A DNA stretch of 64,000 nucleotides from Coturnix japonica (GCF_001577835.2 NC_029527.1:4167086-4231085), one strand, 5' to 3'; shown: positions 21,688-35,700, counted from the stretch's first letter. The notes: generated by a model not told the origin, from the letters alone. Numbers and translations: made by a program.

Positions 21688-24600
21688 AAGCCAGTTGTGG
21701 AAGCTGTTCACTGTGCAGCAAGGTATCTGCTGATACATTGAGACTCAAGTAGGGTATGAAACCTGTTCTTTCTTTTTGTTCCTCCTATGTTGAAACATTT
21801 TTTTTCTATCTTTCATTTATTTATTTTTTTTTTAATAGGCAGTGTATTTTAACCTCACTGTATCAACACAGTCAAGCAGTAGAATACTTTTCCTGTACCT
21901 TTCCAATGCAGGTGGAGCACGATAGCAGTCTCCAAATACGGGTGTACAGCCTCTGGTATCAAGAAGTGACAAACAGCACACCCAGTGACACCCACAGAGC
22001 AAAAACCTGTGCACGTAGCAGCCTGAATGTGTTGGTAATGTGCTCCCAGGTGCACCCAACCTCTGCCCTCCAGCAGGTGCCATCCAGCAGATGGGAGGTA
22101 TGAAACCCCTGCCCTTCATTTTATGGTATAGGGTTATGAATGGTGTAACTTATTAGTCTTTTTTTTTTTTTAAGTGAAATATTAGAGTGATTATTTTTTT
22201 ATTCTCACATTTTTCTTATTAAAAAAAACTTAATGTAAACAGTAGCCAGAATGTTTTGTTTTGAAAATTCCTCCACAAGCCTATGCTTACATTTGCGCTG
22301 CAGTTGCTCAGAATGTTTAAGAGTGGTGGTTCAAAGAACTGAGGCTTTCGTGGCAGAACTGGGACTCAATCTGGTACCACTGACTTGACAGCAGAAGCTG
22401 TTGAATACTTGGAACAAACTTCAGTGTGTTGAAAATCCTTTTCTTTGGCACAGCAGTTCTGGAGCAACACCTCAGAGAGCAGTTCCTGGAGGAAGCAACA
22501 CTTCTTTCAATGCCCAAAGCATCAAAGTTGGTTGTACAGTATTGAAATGAAACAGTTCACCTGGTACAGGTATATCTTATGTTGACTAGCTTCAAATGAG
22601 AGGTTGAATGGTCATCCATTGAAGAACTTGTACTGAACCTAAGAGCAGCTTTTGATTATTTTCTGTTGCTGAATTTGATGGAACAAACTTTGGATTGTGG
22701 AGGGACTGCACAATGACCGATCCAATATTGTTGTCCATGAGGGAAATTGTTCATTATCAAACCTGCTGATCAGCACTTCAGACTTCTTTATTTTCAGTTT
22801 TGGAAACTAATTCCTGAATGCTGGCATTTAGACCAGGCACACTGCAACTACAACATACTACTCAAGAGAGGCTTAGATTTGACTACTGTTATAGCTGCTA
22901 CAAATGCAGCCTTAAAACACCTGGGATGTCTACCATGAGTCTGCAGTTTGACTACTCACTCAGTAAACAAGAAGCCTTTCTTAGCTGTGAGTAACATTAG
23001 GAAAAGAAATGTGTTAATGCTTATTAATCATCTCTTAATTCTTCATCCACGCTGACTTACATAATAATTAGTTGTGTACTGTATTTCAATAACGTGTACA
23101 AATGTATTTGTGCTTATTGTGAAATCCTGCTCACAGATTAAGGGAAGGATTTCCATGGACTTCAGCTGAATCAGGAATCAAATGTCTGCTCCTGTCAAAG
23201 GACAACCTTCCAAAGCTTGTTGCTGGCAGTTCATTCATGCAAAGCACAGAGCTCTACACAACTTCAGTGCTGAAACTTCTGCAGCCAGTTTAGATGATTT
23301 TTTTTAATAGCACCCTAACTGTGCTGTTAACGTGTTCCTTGCTTTTACACCCTTCAGATACTCATCTACTCTAGTTATTTCATGCTGTACTTATTTATTC
23401 ATTACTTATTCTCATGTCTAGTGCTCCAACTATATTCATTTTATGTTTTGTTTTCCCATTGCTCCAATAAAGTTTGGTCTTCCTACTTCATTCAACAGTA
23501 GAACACATCAACTGGTGCAAAACCTTTGTATCAGAACAGCATCTCCAGCGTTACTGCACTGTTAAGTGCTGAAGTGGAGAAGGTATGAACAGCTGAAACG
23601 CTGTTCTGATCACTGCCACCACCACTGCAACAGAGACTACTCAGACATGTTGACTTTGCTTGTTTGCTCTGCAGTGGCAGCATTAACTGCGGGCTCTCTT
23701 ATACTCTCCACAGTAGCTGCTTTTAACTTGACTCAGCCATGGGAAATGGAGGAACGGTGCATTTGTTCGAAACATGAAGAACTGAGGAACGACTGTCCTG
23801 TGTTATCTTTCTGTGCACTGTTTTCAGCAGCTCTGCATCACCTGTTTCACTGCTGCATAAATTATACAGCAATTTAGGCAGCATTTGCCAGCTGATGAAG
23901 TAATAATCAGGCTGGCATTACATCAACCCCTAAAAACAGCTTCACATCCTTTTTATTTAAAAAAGAAAGAAAGAAAAGTAATGTATCACGGAAAATCTCT
24001 GCGCTCATTTTGGTGTAAAATACTCTTTAGTGTTACGGACCAGGTCTTAACATCATCAATCATAGCTTAAATGAGAAGAAAGACAGTCGAAAAAGGACTA
24101 TTTTGACATTGTACAAACTTCTTTTTGTTGGGAAGTTCATACTATGTCTCTTCTTCATCCCTTCTCTTCTGTGCACTCACCCTTCCTCATTTTAGGCAGC
24201 TCTGCAGGAAGAGCCACAGAACGTTCCAGTTGCACATCAGGCTTTGTGTGTTATAGCATTTGAGGATGCTGGGATCAGCACAATACTCTTTCACCTCCTG
24301 ATGACAGATATCTCTCCAAAGGTGCTGTACTGAAGGGAGTAATAAGTCCTTAAGGCAATACAAAAAGGTAAGTGTAGCAGAAATGCTGAAACAGCCTGAA
24401 CCAGTGATGGAGCCCCTGGTGGGAAGGCAGGGCCAACCCAGGGAAGCTCAGGTGTAAGCAATACAACACACCTGAGTGACTGGAAGGGGTGGAACCAGGA
24501 TCCACCTCTTCCCAGACCTCATTTAAGGGCTGGCAGTGAAGGCAGGGGTATTTTGCTGGAGATCCTTTTCTTCTTTGTGCCTTCTGTGGGTAAGCAGAGT

Positions 24601-26817
24601 ATTTCCTTTGTTTCTGTGTCTATAGCTGTCACGTTTGGGCATACCCTCAGTTGCTGTGGCCTAGGGCTTTGCTACTAAGGTGTCATTGCTGCGCTTCCCA
24701 TTGTGTTACAGCCTTACATTAAGCATAAGGCTATGTGAACTCCCTTGATAGAACTAGGATTTGGAATTGCAGCTTCAATCCTTCTCTCTGCTCTGGTTTT
24801 ATTGTTTAAATAATCAGCTTTTACACGCATATGTGTGTAATAGATTTGATGCCAGAAGTAGTATTTTTTTCAGCTAAGTTCTCCCATATCAGGTAGAACC
24901 ATTTTGGTTCCCCAAAATACAGTCCTTAGATGCACTATGACTTGTTGCAACTTCCTATTTCAGCAGTCTTCAAATTAGCAATGTCTTATTTCTATGCATA
25001 TAAACTCTATTTGCTTTCATGGGTTTCAATGTCAAAAACAAAACTCCAGTAACGTTATACATGCAACAAGAGCAAATCTCATTCATTATATTGCAACAAA
25101 ACATGCATTGCTGTCTGATGCTTCCAGCAGTTCCTGTCACAACTTGTCTTCACAGAATGATTTCATGAAGCACACAACAGCTTGTTAGATGAAATCTGCT
25201 TTCTTGACTGACTCCAGCTGTATCATCTGCTGGGGCCCTTAAACCTTAGCAAAGGTCTGAAAGCTACACCTGGTACTGAGCCTTCTGGAGCTGAGTGGCA
25301 TGATTTGGGAGTTTCAGCTGAGCCCACTAATATTCAGTCAAACTCTAGCAGAAAACACCTTTTAAGCAATGGTAAGGCTAGTGTATGCTGGAATATGCTC
25401 CTTTAGGAGTTTTTGTTATCTCAAAGCTATGCAGAAATCTTACAGTAACTTTTGTGGCAACACTATTTAATCTGGTGTCTGCCACAATGCTGGATCTGTA
25501 AGGAAGGACAGCAGAGGCGATTCTTAATGCATTAAGTTCACAGGTTGTGAACGTGGCACTAAGTACTCAGTCTCTTTAGAAATGAAAGTTTGCTAGTAAT
25601 GTTTTCTGGTGTAGAAAAATCTCAGCAGGTGTCAGGTTTCATTGTACCAGGAAGATGTCTGAGCACACCTTCCTGCATGGGAAGGCAGGGAACACAAATA
25701 ATTCTCTTGGGATGTGGATCAGCACAGAAGCCATATTCTATTTTCAGAGCTCTACTGGAATGCTTCCAAGACCACCATGACAAAACTACTTCAGTATGGG
25801 TGGTAAACGTGTCTCTACTGTTACTGCAGACTCTTCTGCACTGTTTGCTATGCATTCTTTAGCTACTGTTTCTTGTGTAGATGGATTCTTTCTGTGCTGC
25901 CACCTCATCCTTGGACCCCTCACTGGATACACAAGTGGAAAAAGGCAAACAAATCATGTGCTCCGCTAAGAAGATACCATTTGCAGGGTGGAACCTGCAG
26001 ATGATCAAGGTAAGAAATAATCTGATTGTTATATGAGAGCTGAACCACAACATAATTCCTTTCTAGTTTGAGCCTCATCACTTAATCAAGCTGCTTCAAG
26101 TTATAAGAAAATGCCTGCACCTGCCATGGGTGAGAAAGCCAGACTAAGATGAGGGGCAGGGTTTAGCATCCTTAAATAAAGGACTAATTGACTATTTTAA
26201 AAGAATGAACTGAACATTAACAGGCTTATGCAGCTGCTGTTTTTCATCTAGTTATAGTCATTCCCTAGCACAGGCTTTAATAACATAGCATGGAGTGCTG
26301 CTGTAGCTAGCACTGACTTGCTTACGAAAGACTTGAATAATTGTACACCTTATACACAGTGTTCAGTATACTGAAGCTTTCAAGGCATTTTATACTGCAA
26401 GCACTTCAGGCTGTTTCTCTCCCTGAATGGTACCTGTTAATGCCTTACCAACTGTATGCAGAAATCAAGGTGTAGGCAAGAGAAGAGCTCACCTTCTCAA
26501 AACCCCACATTCATGAGCAACAATTAAAACTTACTCTCAGGTAACAGCTCTGGAGTAAGCAGAATTCCTACGCATTCAACAGTAATGTTGTAAATAAGGA
26601 TTTGTCTCTTTTTCATGTCAGTCTTTCATATCAAAAATCACAATTTACATTGGAATTTTGTAGTTAACACTAATTCCTGTTAAAACTTTTTTGATATGGT
26701 CTTGATTTTTACTTCAATAGTACGAATCAGGTGTTATACAGGTGTTTTACTGTATAATTCACTTCCTTATTTTGTAGAAAGTAAAGTCAATTCACCATAA
26801 GAGTTCAATGAAATACT

Positions 26818-26823
26818 TTTATT
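26818..26823 (-). terminator. Candidate poly(A) signal of the let-7 primary transcript
   Basis: TTTATT on the plus strand is AATAAA on the minus strand, within CAATAAAAGTATTTC. It lies about 0.8 kb downstream of pre-let-7d in the direction of transcription, a reasonable place for the host transcript to end. No transcript evidence is available, and other signals could be used. Confidence 0.35.
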
Positions 26824-27602
26824 GAATAAATCAAGCGTGTACATTTTGATGAATAGACAATTGCCATTAACACACTAAATATGTTTATAATATCTATGAT
26901 TCTGTCTTGCCAGAACTTTTAAGAACTGGCTGCTGTAAGCATAAGCTATTGATCTTACATGATAATCAGCAGTTAAGGGTCTCTGTATCCAACAGCAGAG
27001 CACATCTGGGTGAAGCCCTACCAGAACAATGGTAGTACTGCACTGTAATTACATCAAGAAATTCTCATCTACTTCTCAACATACAACTTTACAGCAGATA
27101 TGCAGTCAATCGCTTTGAAAACACTCCTGTAGGACAGCAAGCATTCCATGACAGAACACGATTTATTGGGAGAGCCTATTCCTGCTTGCAGGAACCCACC
27201 AGCCTACAGGTCAGTTCTAAGTTGATCCTTGGAAACTTCACAAAGCCAAAGTTAGGTGTATTATAGCTGCCTGTCTGAAGTACTTAGAATACTTAACTAA
27301 GATGGAAAACCTCCATCCTAATTGTAGGGAATTTGATCTTGCTCTTGGAATTTCTTTCAGTATTTTTGTTGTAAGTTATCACAACACTAATGTCAACAAA
27401 ATGGACACATGTTCCTTGAAATGCAGCATTTCACAATACTGAATTCCAGTTAATAGTACTACGCTTGAGTCTGTACCAAATTTGCTGGGGTACCAGTTTT
27501 GTTAAACCTTAATATGCTTAGAACCAGTTCGTCACTTCTCTTCACATACCAAAGCTGCAGAGGTTAAGATGGAGCCAATATGGTCCTGGTGTTATAGAAA
27601 GC

Positions 27603-27689
27603 CCTAAGAAAGGCAGCAGGTTGTATAGTTACCTCCTTGTGAGCAAAATCCCTGCCCTAAAACTATGCAACCTACTACCTCTTCCTAGG
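27603..27689 (-). ncRNA. MIRLET7D: pre-let-7d microRNA hairpin
   Basis: The minus strand folds into a classic let-7 hairpin of 87 nt, the same length as the human precursor. The mature 5p strand is at 27661-27682 and starts with the let-7d form AGAGGTAGTAGG, reading on to TTGCATAGTT. The 3p strand is at 27607-27628. The terminal part keeps the LIN28 zinc-knuckle motif GGAG before GTAACTATAC, and the loop keeps GGGATTTTG, which contains the GAT core linked to LIN28 cold-shock-domain binding. let-7 represses targets such as LIN28, HMGA2 and RAS, and promotes differentiation. It is the third and last hairpin of the cluster, 955 nt downstream of let-7f. Confidence 0.98.
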
Positions 27690-28644
27690 AGCCCAACGCT
27701 TCCTTTTTGCAGTTCTTCTTGCATAGTCTTCACATGACTGTGAAGTCAGCTTAGCTTATCAGCTGCTTTTGGTCTTCTGCATTTTTAGGCTGGGGCATGT
27801 ACTACAAATTTATAGTTAGCATGGTTTACCAGTGTTAACCAGTAACACTCCTGGCTTAAATACTTACTATTGGCTCCATTTTTTCATTCTTACTATGCTA
27901 AACTTTCAGTCCCAAAAACAGTTTCCGTAGTTTTCATGTTTTTCTGTTGTTGTTACAGATGTTGGTTGATTGCTCTAGGGCAGAAGCAGCCAGATGGGTT
28001 ACACCTAGGGCTTACAGGGGAAGAACAATACCATATTTCTATGTATTCTTATAGAAGGAGTAACCTCTTCAGACAGAAGTTACAATTCTGGATCTTGGGT
28101 GCTCACATTTCATAGCTTTACATTCTCCTAAACAGTTGAAAGGATCAATTTTGGCCATTCAACACTTTAATCTTTGTATTACATTGTTTAAGTCTCACAT
28201 GCTAGAAGAGCTAGAGAAAAATAAGCAGATTTATTAATGAAGTATAACTGTAAGTTTTCCAGCTTCTACTGAACAGCCACAGAATGTTAATGTATTACAG
28301 AAATTAAAACAGTTTATGTCATAGTGTATAAGCTTGAGCCAAGACCAATTTTAGATTCAAAACCAAATTGTTTTAGAATGATTTCCAGTATATGGTGTAC
28401 TCAGTTCTATATCTACTAAGAGATGCATTGTTGATGTCCAGACAGCACTGTGCCACTCACCTTGGAAGAAAAGTCGCATTAGTCAAATGAGGTTTGGGGT
28501 TTGTTCCATTCAAACTGATTGTTCATTAGTGACGGGACATACAGGATTAATTTGATACTCTACAACCCTAAACTTATCTGACAAATCAACTTTTACTCAG
28601 TGTGGGAACAAACGACAGCAAAGGACCGTAGTTTGTTTTACTCC

Positions 28645-28731
28645 TCAGGGAAGGCAATAGATTGTATAGTTATCTCCTGAACAGGGTAAAATAACTACCC
28701 TACAACTATACAATCTACTACCTCACTCTGA
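28645..28731 (-). ncRNA. MIRLET7F1: pre-let-7f microRNA hairpin (let-7f-1 type)
   Basis: This 87-nt minus-strand hairpin begins TCAGAGTGAGGTAG and ends CCTTCCCTGA, matching the let-7f-1 precursor. The mature 5p strand is at 28704-28725 and contains GTAGATTGTATAG, the let-7f signature (A at the position where let-7a has G). GGAG is kept before ATAACTATAC. The loop reads GGGTAGTTATTTTACCC; remembered human let-7f-1 has GTAGTGATTTTACC there, so the TGAT core appears changed to TTAT. It lies 339 nt downstream of let-7a-1 and is co-transcribed with it. Confidence 0.98.
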
Positions 28732-29070
28732 CAGAGAAGCATGTACTTAAGCTCTTTGCTGAAGTAGCTAACCACAGTCTCATTCTAGAGTATTAATATT
28801 TGATGCTTCAGTTAGCAATCTTAACACAGCTTATTAGAACATCAACCATTTGTATTTGATTACCCCACCTTAAAGGAATCAATTTATTCTTTTATTTTAT
28901 CCTTAGAGAAGATAAATTAACATAGAAAGTTAGAAAAATCCAGAAGTAATTACCTGTAGGTGTTGCAGAAATATTTGTCTCCTATAATAGACACTCCAAG
29001 TACAGAAGATTGGTAGAAACTGACACTGCTTAAAATGGAATGGTCTCCACTGTTGATTTTTCTGCTGCTT

Positions 29071-29150
29071 TAGGAAAGACAGTAGATTGTATAGTTATCT
29101 CCCAGTTGCGGGTATGACCCTAAAACTATACAACCTACTACCTCATCCCA
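29071..29150 (-). ncRNA. MIRLET7A1: pre-let-7a-1 microRNA hairpin
   Basis: This 80-nt minus-strand hairpin begins TGGGATGAGGTAG and ends GTCTTTCCTA, the same length and ends as human let-7a-1. The mature 5p strand is at 29124-29145 with GTAGGTTGTATAG. The loop TAGGGTCATACCCGCAAC differs slightly from human, and GGGAG is kept before ATAACTATAC. It is the first hairpin of the cluster in transcription order. The same strand and order (a-1, f-1, d) are seen in the human chromosome 9 cluster. Confidence 0.98.
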
Positions 29151-32100
29151 CAGTGCAGGCATCTTCCGAGGTGAGGTCCAAAGAATGGTGCTTTAAAAAA
29201 GACAACTTCAGCTAACAGCAGACATTTACTGTGTACAGTACTGGTCACAGGAGAACATTCCCTTCTCTCTCCAGTCATGCAGTAACGTTACTGTAAAGGT
29301 AAGATTCCTTCATTTCTAAAGCTTACCAACTGTTTGGGTCTTAATGTATTTCATCTTTAGACACTTAGCAAGCTGCAGCAGTCACAGCAACTGTAGTCAT
29401 TAAAACTGTAGTCATTAAACTTGTCTATTACAGGAAAAATACTATTAGCGTTCCACAGATGTAATCTCTCATCTGAAACTGTAAGAAATTGTCCATGAGA
29501 AACATCACATGCAGGTTAAAAGTAATAAGATCTAGGACCACAACCATGCAGCTCATATATGTGGATCGGTATAAGAACCTAATATTTCTTAAGAAATCAC
29601 TTTTTTATTTAAATTCTACTTAATAACTATTTTTAAAGTATTACTTTTTATTAAACTTATTAAGGCTTTATGACATAATTGTTAAAACGCCTTACCAAAA
29701 GGCCACTTAAAAAATACACTGCCTCTAGATCAGAAACAGTTGTGCTCCTCTGACTGTTCCTTACAGAGCTTTAAAGCCAGTTTCTGCATTACCAGAGCTC
29801 AACATGACCTCAGGCTAAAAAGTCTTACAATACTGAAATCAAAATACTTGCCAGACTGATGTGACTTACAGTCCCCTCCTTAGCAAGGACATCTTGAGAA
29901 CAGAGCTGAAGAAGAAAACTGATCATTTTATCAACATAATTTATAAGATAGCTGAAAGTGTTGACTGAAATGCACAGATTTTCAAACGTTAAATACATGT
30001 CGTGCACATACTTCATCCCAATTCTGAGCTGAGGTTTTCAGACCAGTCATCGAACAAAGCCTTGATAGAACAAGAGCTCCTAATGCATGTTAATGTCCTT
30101 GCCAAAAAACACAACGCGTGATCCAATGCATTAATATACAAAGGGATGACGTTATTCCTTGAACAGAGGAAAAAAATGAAAGTGCTTTCCAGCCCCCTCA
30201 GAGCTTTACTCCAGAATCCTTTGTACAAATATTGATGACAAATTCTGGTGAATCACACTTCGAGTCTTGCTTGTAACCACTTACAAATCAGAACGTATGT
30301 GTTAGCACACACAGATGGACATAAGCATTTCTAAACCAGAAATAAATTACAACAGTAGCACTGGGATAAAGGCAAATGACAAGGGAGCACTGGCATGTAG
30401 CACATCCTTTGAATTAGCTCAGTTAGGCATCCTGCTGTCAAGCAAAAATTTGGTAAGGATGCTGACAGTCCTTTCACAGTTCCTTCTTTCTATACGCACA
30501 CCTTCCCCAGCTGAGGAGGATTCATGCAAGGAGCCCATTCCTACATGGGAGAGGCACTGCTGAGGCCTCTGCCCAGTCAGCTTTGCTACAGCCTTGATTA
30601 CCGTTTTCAGGCTGTCATTTAGTGATTCCATGAAGTCCAAGGTAGTTCAGTTCAGGTGGATCTTTAGGATGAAGCTGCTGCTTCTCTGATGTGCTGAAAA
30701 CATTTGAAGCGCTTTGGAAAAACTAAATAATGTTACTGCACCAAAAAAAAAAAAGGCATTTAAAGAATATAAAACATATAAAATATGTAAGGATCCTTGT
30801 GAGTTTCCTTTTTTAAAGTGAACCCAGGAGGACGCTAAGATTAGTGAAGAGATTATAATCTGTAGCATTACCACCCCTAGACGGAGTTAACTAAAAGCCT
30901 AAACAGATTTTATTATTATTATTGCTACTGACAGTAGGACTTCTCAATTAAGTTCTGTTATAGGAAATTCTAATCTATTTTCTATTGCCGCTGTGAGACT
31001 TTCCTGTTAGGTACGTGCAGCTCCTGATGCATCTGTCTGCTTTTGGCTTCCAGAAACAAGATCCTTTCATCTCTTACAGGACTGGAAGGGGATATCTATT
31101 GCTTAAGGTCAAAAACGTCCTTGAAAAAATATTTTGAATGACATCCAACTGTTATCTGGTGGTTATATGCAATAGACTGGCTTGAGATCGATGGTGAAGT
31201 GCACACAGGGCATGAGGAAAACCTCATTCTGCAACAAATACACCTTATGAAAGATCATCATGTATCCTGCCTTTTAGCTACAGGAGAAAAGCAGTTTTAT
31301 TGATGGTACATTACTCCGGTAGGTACTTACTATCTTTTTATTATTATTATTCTGTTTAATAATAGAAAGGCATACAACTAAAAGAATCAAAAATTCTAGT
31401 CCAAACTGTCTCTTGAATGTTGTGTGACATTCATGCAAGGTCCAGCCCAGCAGCATTGTGCTCCACACCAGTTCTGCAGTTAATGGTTATTTGACATAGC
31501 TTTTAAAAACAGTCTCACCTAAGTTGCATTGTTCCTTTCAAGGAATGAGATCTGCCAGGTTTCCCTGATGTTACACATTACGTATTCCTGGCACAAATGG
31601 GCAGAGAAGCTTGACGTACTGCATGCCTGATAAATTATCCTCCTGGCACAGCCTCTACTCCTTTGCTATCTTCTCAGCTTCATGTGAATCTGCTATGGCA
31701 TACATCCTTACATTGAAGTCACCATGCTGATGATATCATGCCTGAGTACAGCACAGCTGTTTGTGCTACCACCATCAGCACGCTCACTACTTTAGCTGTA
31801 AACACTTCATAATTTTCTATTTTTTAAGGAATACATATTTGTTTTCCTTATCAACTTTGTTGTGTTCAAAATTGCTTTTTTCCAGTCACAACGTGCTTGT
31901 ATTTAAAAATCCGCCAAGCAGAAGTGAAGCAAATGGCACTGTAATTGTGCAGCTATCATGGAGAATCAAATGAAGCTGACCAATATCACTGCCACAATTT
32001 CCCCCCAATGACTTGGTCGCTGCAGCCCTGTGCTGAGGGCACAGCGTGTGCTCAGTGCACAGCTTTAACCACATGGTGGAGCTCTAGCACCAACATTACA

Positions 32101-32615
32101 AGCAGTAACACCAACTTCTGATGCTTTTGCCCCATAGTTTCAGTAGCATCACCTGCACTGGAGCTGTACTTTGGTGAAGGAATTTCTGCCACCTTCTCCA
32201 TCCCCATGTGAGGACCCCACACCTCAAGCTTCCACAGTGAGTACATGCAGACTTGCAAGCTTCCTTTTTTATTTGGACTGGGGGGTATTTGGGGATTGGA
32301 GGCACAATAGTGCAATGCAAACTTAATTATCCTCCACATTGCGTCCCCTCTAGTATAGCTGCCCCTATAGTGCTGTCACACACTACAGCCATATCTCATC
32401 ACTCCTTCCAAAAGAGTGTTAAGGTCGCATAATTGCTGAAACAAAAGCTTTATTTAGTGTGAGTTAAAAACTATTTAGTTTTGGATTGTACTTTGTTAAG
32501 ATTTAATACTGTGCTTGTCTTGATAGAGCCTTACTCCTACTTAGCATCCAAGAGAACTGACAAAGGATAATCTATTAGATTTCCTAAAGGAATCTAAAGG
32601 AGAAACCTGTATGTG

Positions 32616-32635
32616 TATATATATATTACATATAT

Positions 32636-32728
<93 letters not shown>
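32616..32728. repeat. TA dinucleotide microsatellite
   Basis: About 110 bp of nearly pure AT/TA repeats, interrupted by two TTACA units at the left end, lie inside the inferred let-7 primary transcript. Length is likely polymorphic, and assembly length is unreliable. Confidence 0.97.
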
Positions 32729-32731
<3 letters not shown>

Positions 32732-35700
32732 AAAGCTCTAAAACAGTTCTAAACTGTATAGGGGAAAAAAACCTGCTGGAATTTACATGTTCTCATTTAG
32801 TGCACACACTACAACAGCAGCATTCTTAATCAGTCTGTAACCTGTGAAATAGAAGGAGAAGTAGTTCAAGCCATAGTTACAATATATTTGTATCCCTTAC
32901 AGTGTGGAAGGGACAAAATGTGACTTTGAAAATAATTCCATTTCATTTCAGTGTGACCCTAAAAGTTAAATGCTTTATCCTCCCACTTGATTTTGTCCAT
33001 TTTGCAGCACGGAATAAATAACCTGAAGCTGAAAGGGTGTAGAAGCAACACTTCTTATTCTAACTTCGCTTTACTGACATCTGTTGTTATGTGGTGTGCA
33101 GATAAACAGATGCATCAATTTAAGGTATGTAATGCTGTAGTCTGTCCTTCTACAAAAAGACCATTAGGCCACCATCTGTAAACAGCTTGTTACCGAAGAC
33201 CATTTCACTCTCATGTTTAAATTCAACTTTAAGAAACTCAGTAGATAAAATTAAGTACAGCAGAAAAGACGAAGCTTTAAGTTTAAAACAAACAAAAATC
33301 ATGTGTGATGGTTAGGACTAAAGCAGATGAGTTTCTTTTTTTCCTCTGTGCTAAGTAAATTCACCTACAGTGAAAACAGGCCCCATCCAAGAAAGCAAAC
33401 ATGCTTTAACCAGAAAGCAAGATGTGGTGATGAAGGCCAGAAGCCTTAATAACAGTCATCTGCTTATGCCCAAAACCTTAAAATATAGTATTATTAGTAT
33501 TTATTCGGTATGTACGTATGTTATTTTCAGCATTTATTTGGACACGGCCGTCCATTTAGCAGTAATACACTGGAGTAAGTGTAAATGTGCACACCATACA
33601 AATCACAGATATGCATTAACTCTAAATACAGGCAGGGCTGAGTGTCCACTAGATTAATACCTCTGAGCGTCAGCAGTAACACCTTTATCTCACATCTCCA
33701 CCAGAAATACCAACCTTTTCCCAAAAATCTACATCCCACTTACATTGAATTGCTTTAATACAAAGCATCCCGATTTTGAGTAATTATAACGTGAATTATT
33801 ACTGGTTTGTTCCATTTGCGATTATTGTGTTTGATTTTCACTTATTTTTCTGACCGTGTCGTTACAGAAGGAATATAAATATCCAGGAACACAGCTTGAA
33901 AGAAATGAGGAGTCACTACTGCCCACTCATGCGTGGAATGAAGCACATCTCCTGCAGGAAAGTAAAGTATGTGATCATGATTAATAATTTTGAACGTGAA
34001 CAAAGAATGACAGGAATGCAAATTCTAGGAACTTCCTCTGCGTGCACTCAGTTTTTATCTTAGCATTAAACTGCCTGCATCTAAGCGAGCATTAATACTT
34101 TAGTTCTCAAAGCAAACTACACAAGTGAATGCTACGTATTCTAAGTTTAACCCTTTCTGTGCTATTCAAAACTAAGCCCTATTGATGCATTTCAGCTACT
34201 TATCGTTTAGAAATTGCCTCTAGTTATAGCCATAAACCAAACACTCCGCTCCAGTTAGATTCTTGGTATTGGTTTTTTATATGGTTTGGTGTTTGATAGA
34301 AACAAAAAAACAAACAAAGACTGTGCCGAGTGTTAAAATCAGTGCATAATTAAGTGTTAAAGAGCAGAAACCAGGGTTTCTTATTTACTAGTGCACAACT
34401 ACAAAAGAGCAAAGCAACTGCACTGTTTCAGTTGAGAAAGCAGAATGGAATAAAAAAGTCTCTTGAGGCTTCTAAATACTCAGTGAGTGCGACTGGCTGC
34501 AGCCACACACAAAGACTCACAGATCTGGGTAAAGACATTGGGAGCATACTGAAAATGCAGCTGAAAACTTGTGTGTAACGTGCCATCTGAACTCAGCTTT
34601 TGCAGTTCTGTGACATGGCAGATAGATCAGGTTTTCACATTTCAGTTTCAGCGTTCACTATGTATGCAGCATACAGTAGGGTACTGAGGTGGCTAGAGCC
34701 TAAGCAACATGAGGTAATGCACTGCATTAAGGGAGACAACCACACTGTGATGTCTTATTTTCACAAATCCTTTTGAATACGTTTCTCAGTCAATACACTG
34801 GCAGTACAAACGTGGACATGAGTGTACTGCAGTTTAGCTACAGCTCCAAACGCCATATGGTTCTTAAGGTGTTTCTCAATAGAAACCATCAGTTCAGTTG
34901 TTTGATCCTGCTTCAAACAGGAATGTGCATTTTATTACCAATAAATGCACGTGTCTTTATTCACTAGATCTGTGTCTCTTAGGACATGCTATGTTGGTAA
35001 GCAGGCAATACTTTTGTTCCAGCAAGCCCAGTAAGTTTATCAGAATGCAGATAACTGAAAAGTGTAAGAAATATAGGATTGGTTTTTAAAGATGAAAACT
35101 TACTGATACTTTATTGGCAACGTTTGAATTTACCAAAAGACTTAATAATGGTTGTTTTTCTGCTTAGAATAGCAATTAAGAAAGCCCTTTTACCTATTAA
35201 TGGCAAGTTACAAGCAGCTTGTTTTGCATAAGGGCTGCATGTTAATGTAACTATTACAGCAATTCAACAAACGTTCAAGTTAACACACATAAGAACATGT
35301 AATAATAATAATTCTGTGTTATGTTATTAACTGACAACACAATTTGACATCTGTTGCCCTTTATCTGCAAATGAAATGATGTTTCTCTGCCAACAGAGGC
35401 AAATACAGAAGGCATTTATCCAAAGGTAAGTGAAAATAAGGATACTGCTTGGTAGTAGTAATACACAAAGTAATGGCATGATGGCTCTGTTTCCTTATGC
35501 CAAGTCTCTGGTCTTATGTAAAGTAACTTCCTAATATGACTATATGCATTGCTATTGCATTTTAAGATATTTGGTGAACAGATTTATAAAAATATCAACC
35601 CCAATACTGCTAATTGATGAAAATGACATTAAGATAGCTACTATAGAGCCAAATCTATATACATATATACATTATTAACCCTCTTGAAAGCTGATTGCTG

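Larger units (their letters stand above)
17568..26790. other. Intergenic region between WNT7A and the let-7 cluster
   Basis: No protein-coding or structured RNA gene could be supported in about 9 kb. It holds two candidate enhancers listed separately, a small perfect palindrome at 21669-21687, poly-T runs near 21824 and 22157, and a plus-strand AATAAA at 23466-23471 after 3'-UTR-like AT-rich sequence. A possible LTR-like stretch near 24.37-24.75 kb is not secure. A plus-strand frame at 23566-23877 has a hydrophobic segment but no recognised relatives. Confidence 0.6.

Noticed and set aside
23566-23877. 103-codon plus-strand frame with a hydrophobic segment
   Set aside because: No relatives recognised, no splice or promoter context, and AT-rich surroundings.
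32052-32339. 95-codon minus-strand frame
   Set aside because: It suggested an old transposon at first, but no transposase or reverse-transcriptase motif could be found.
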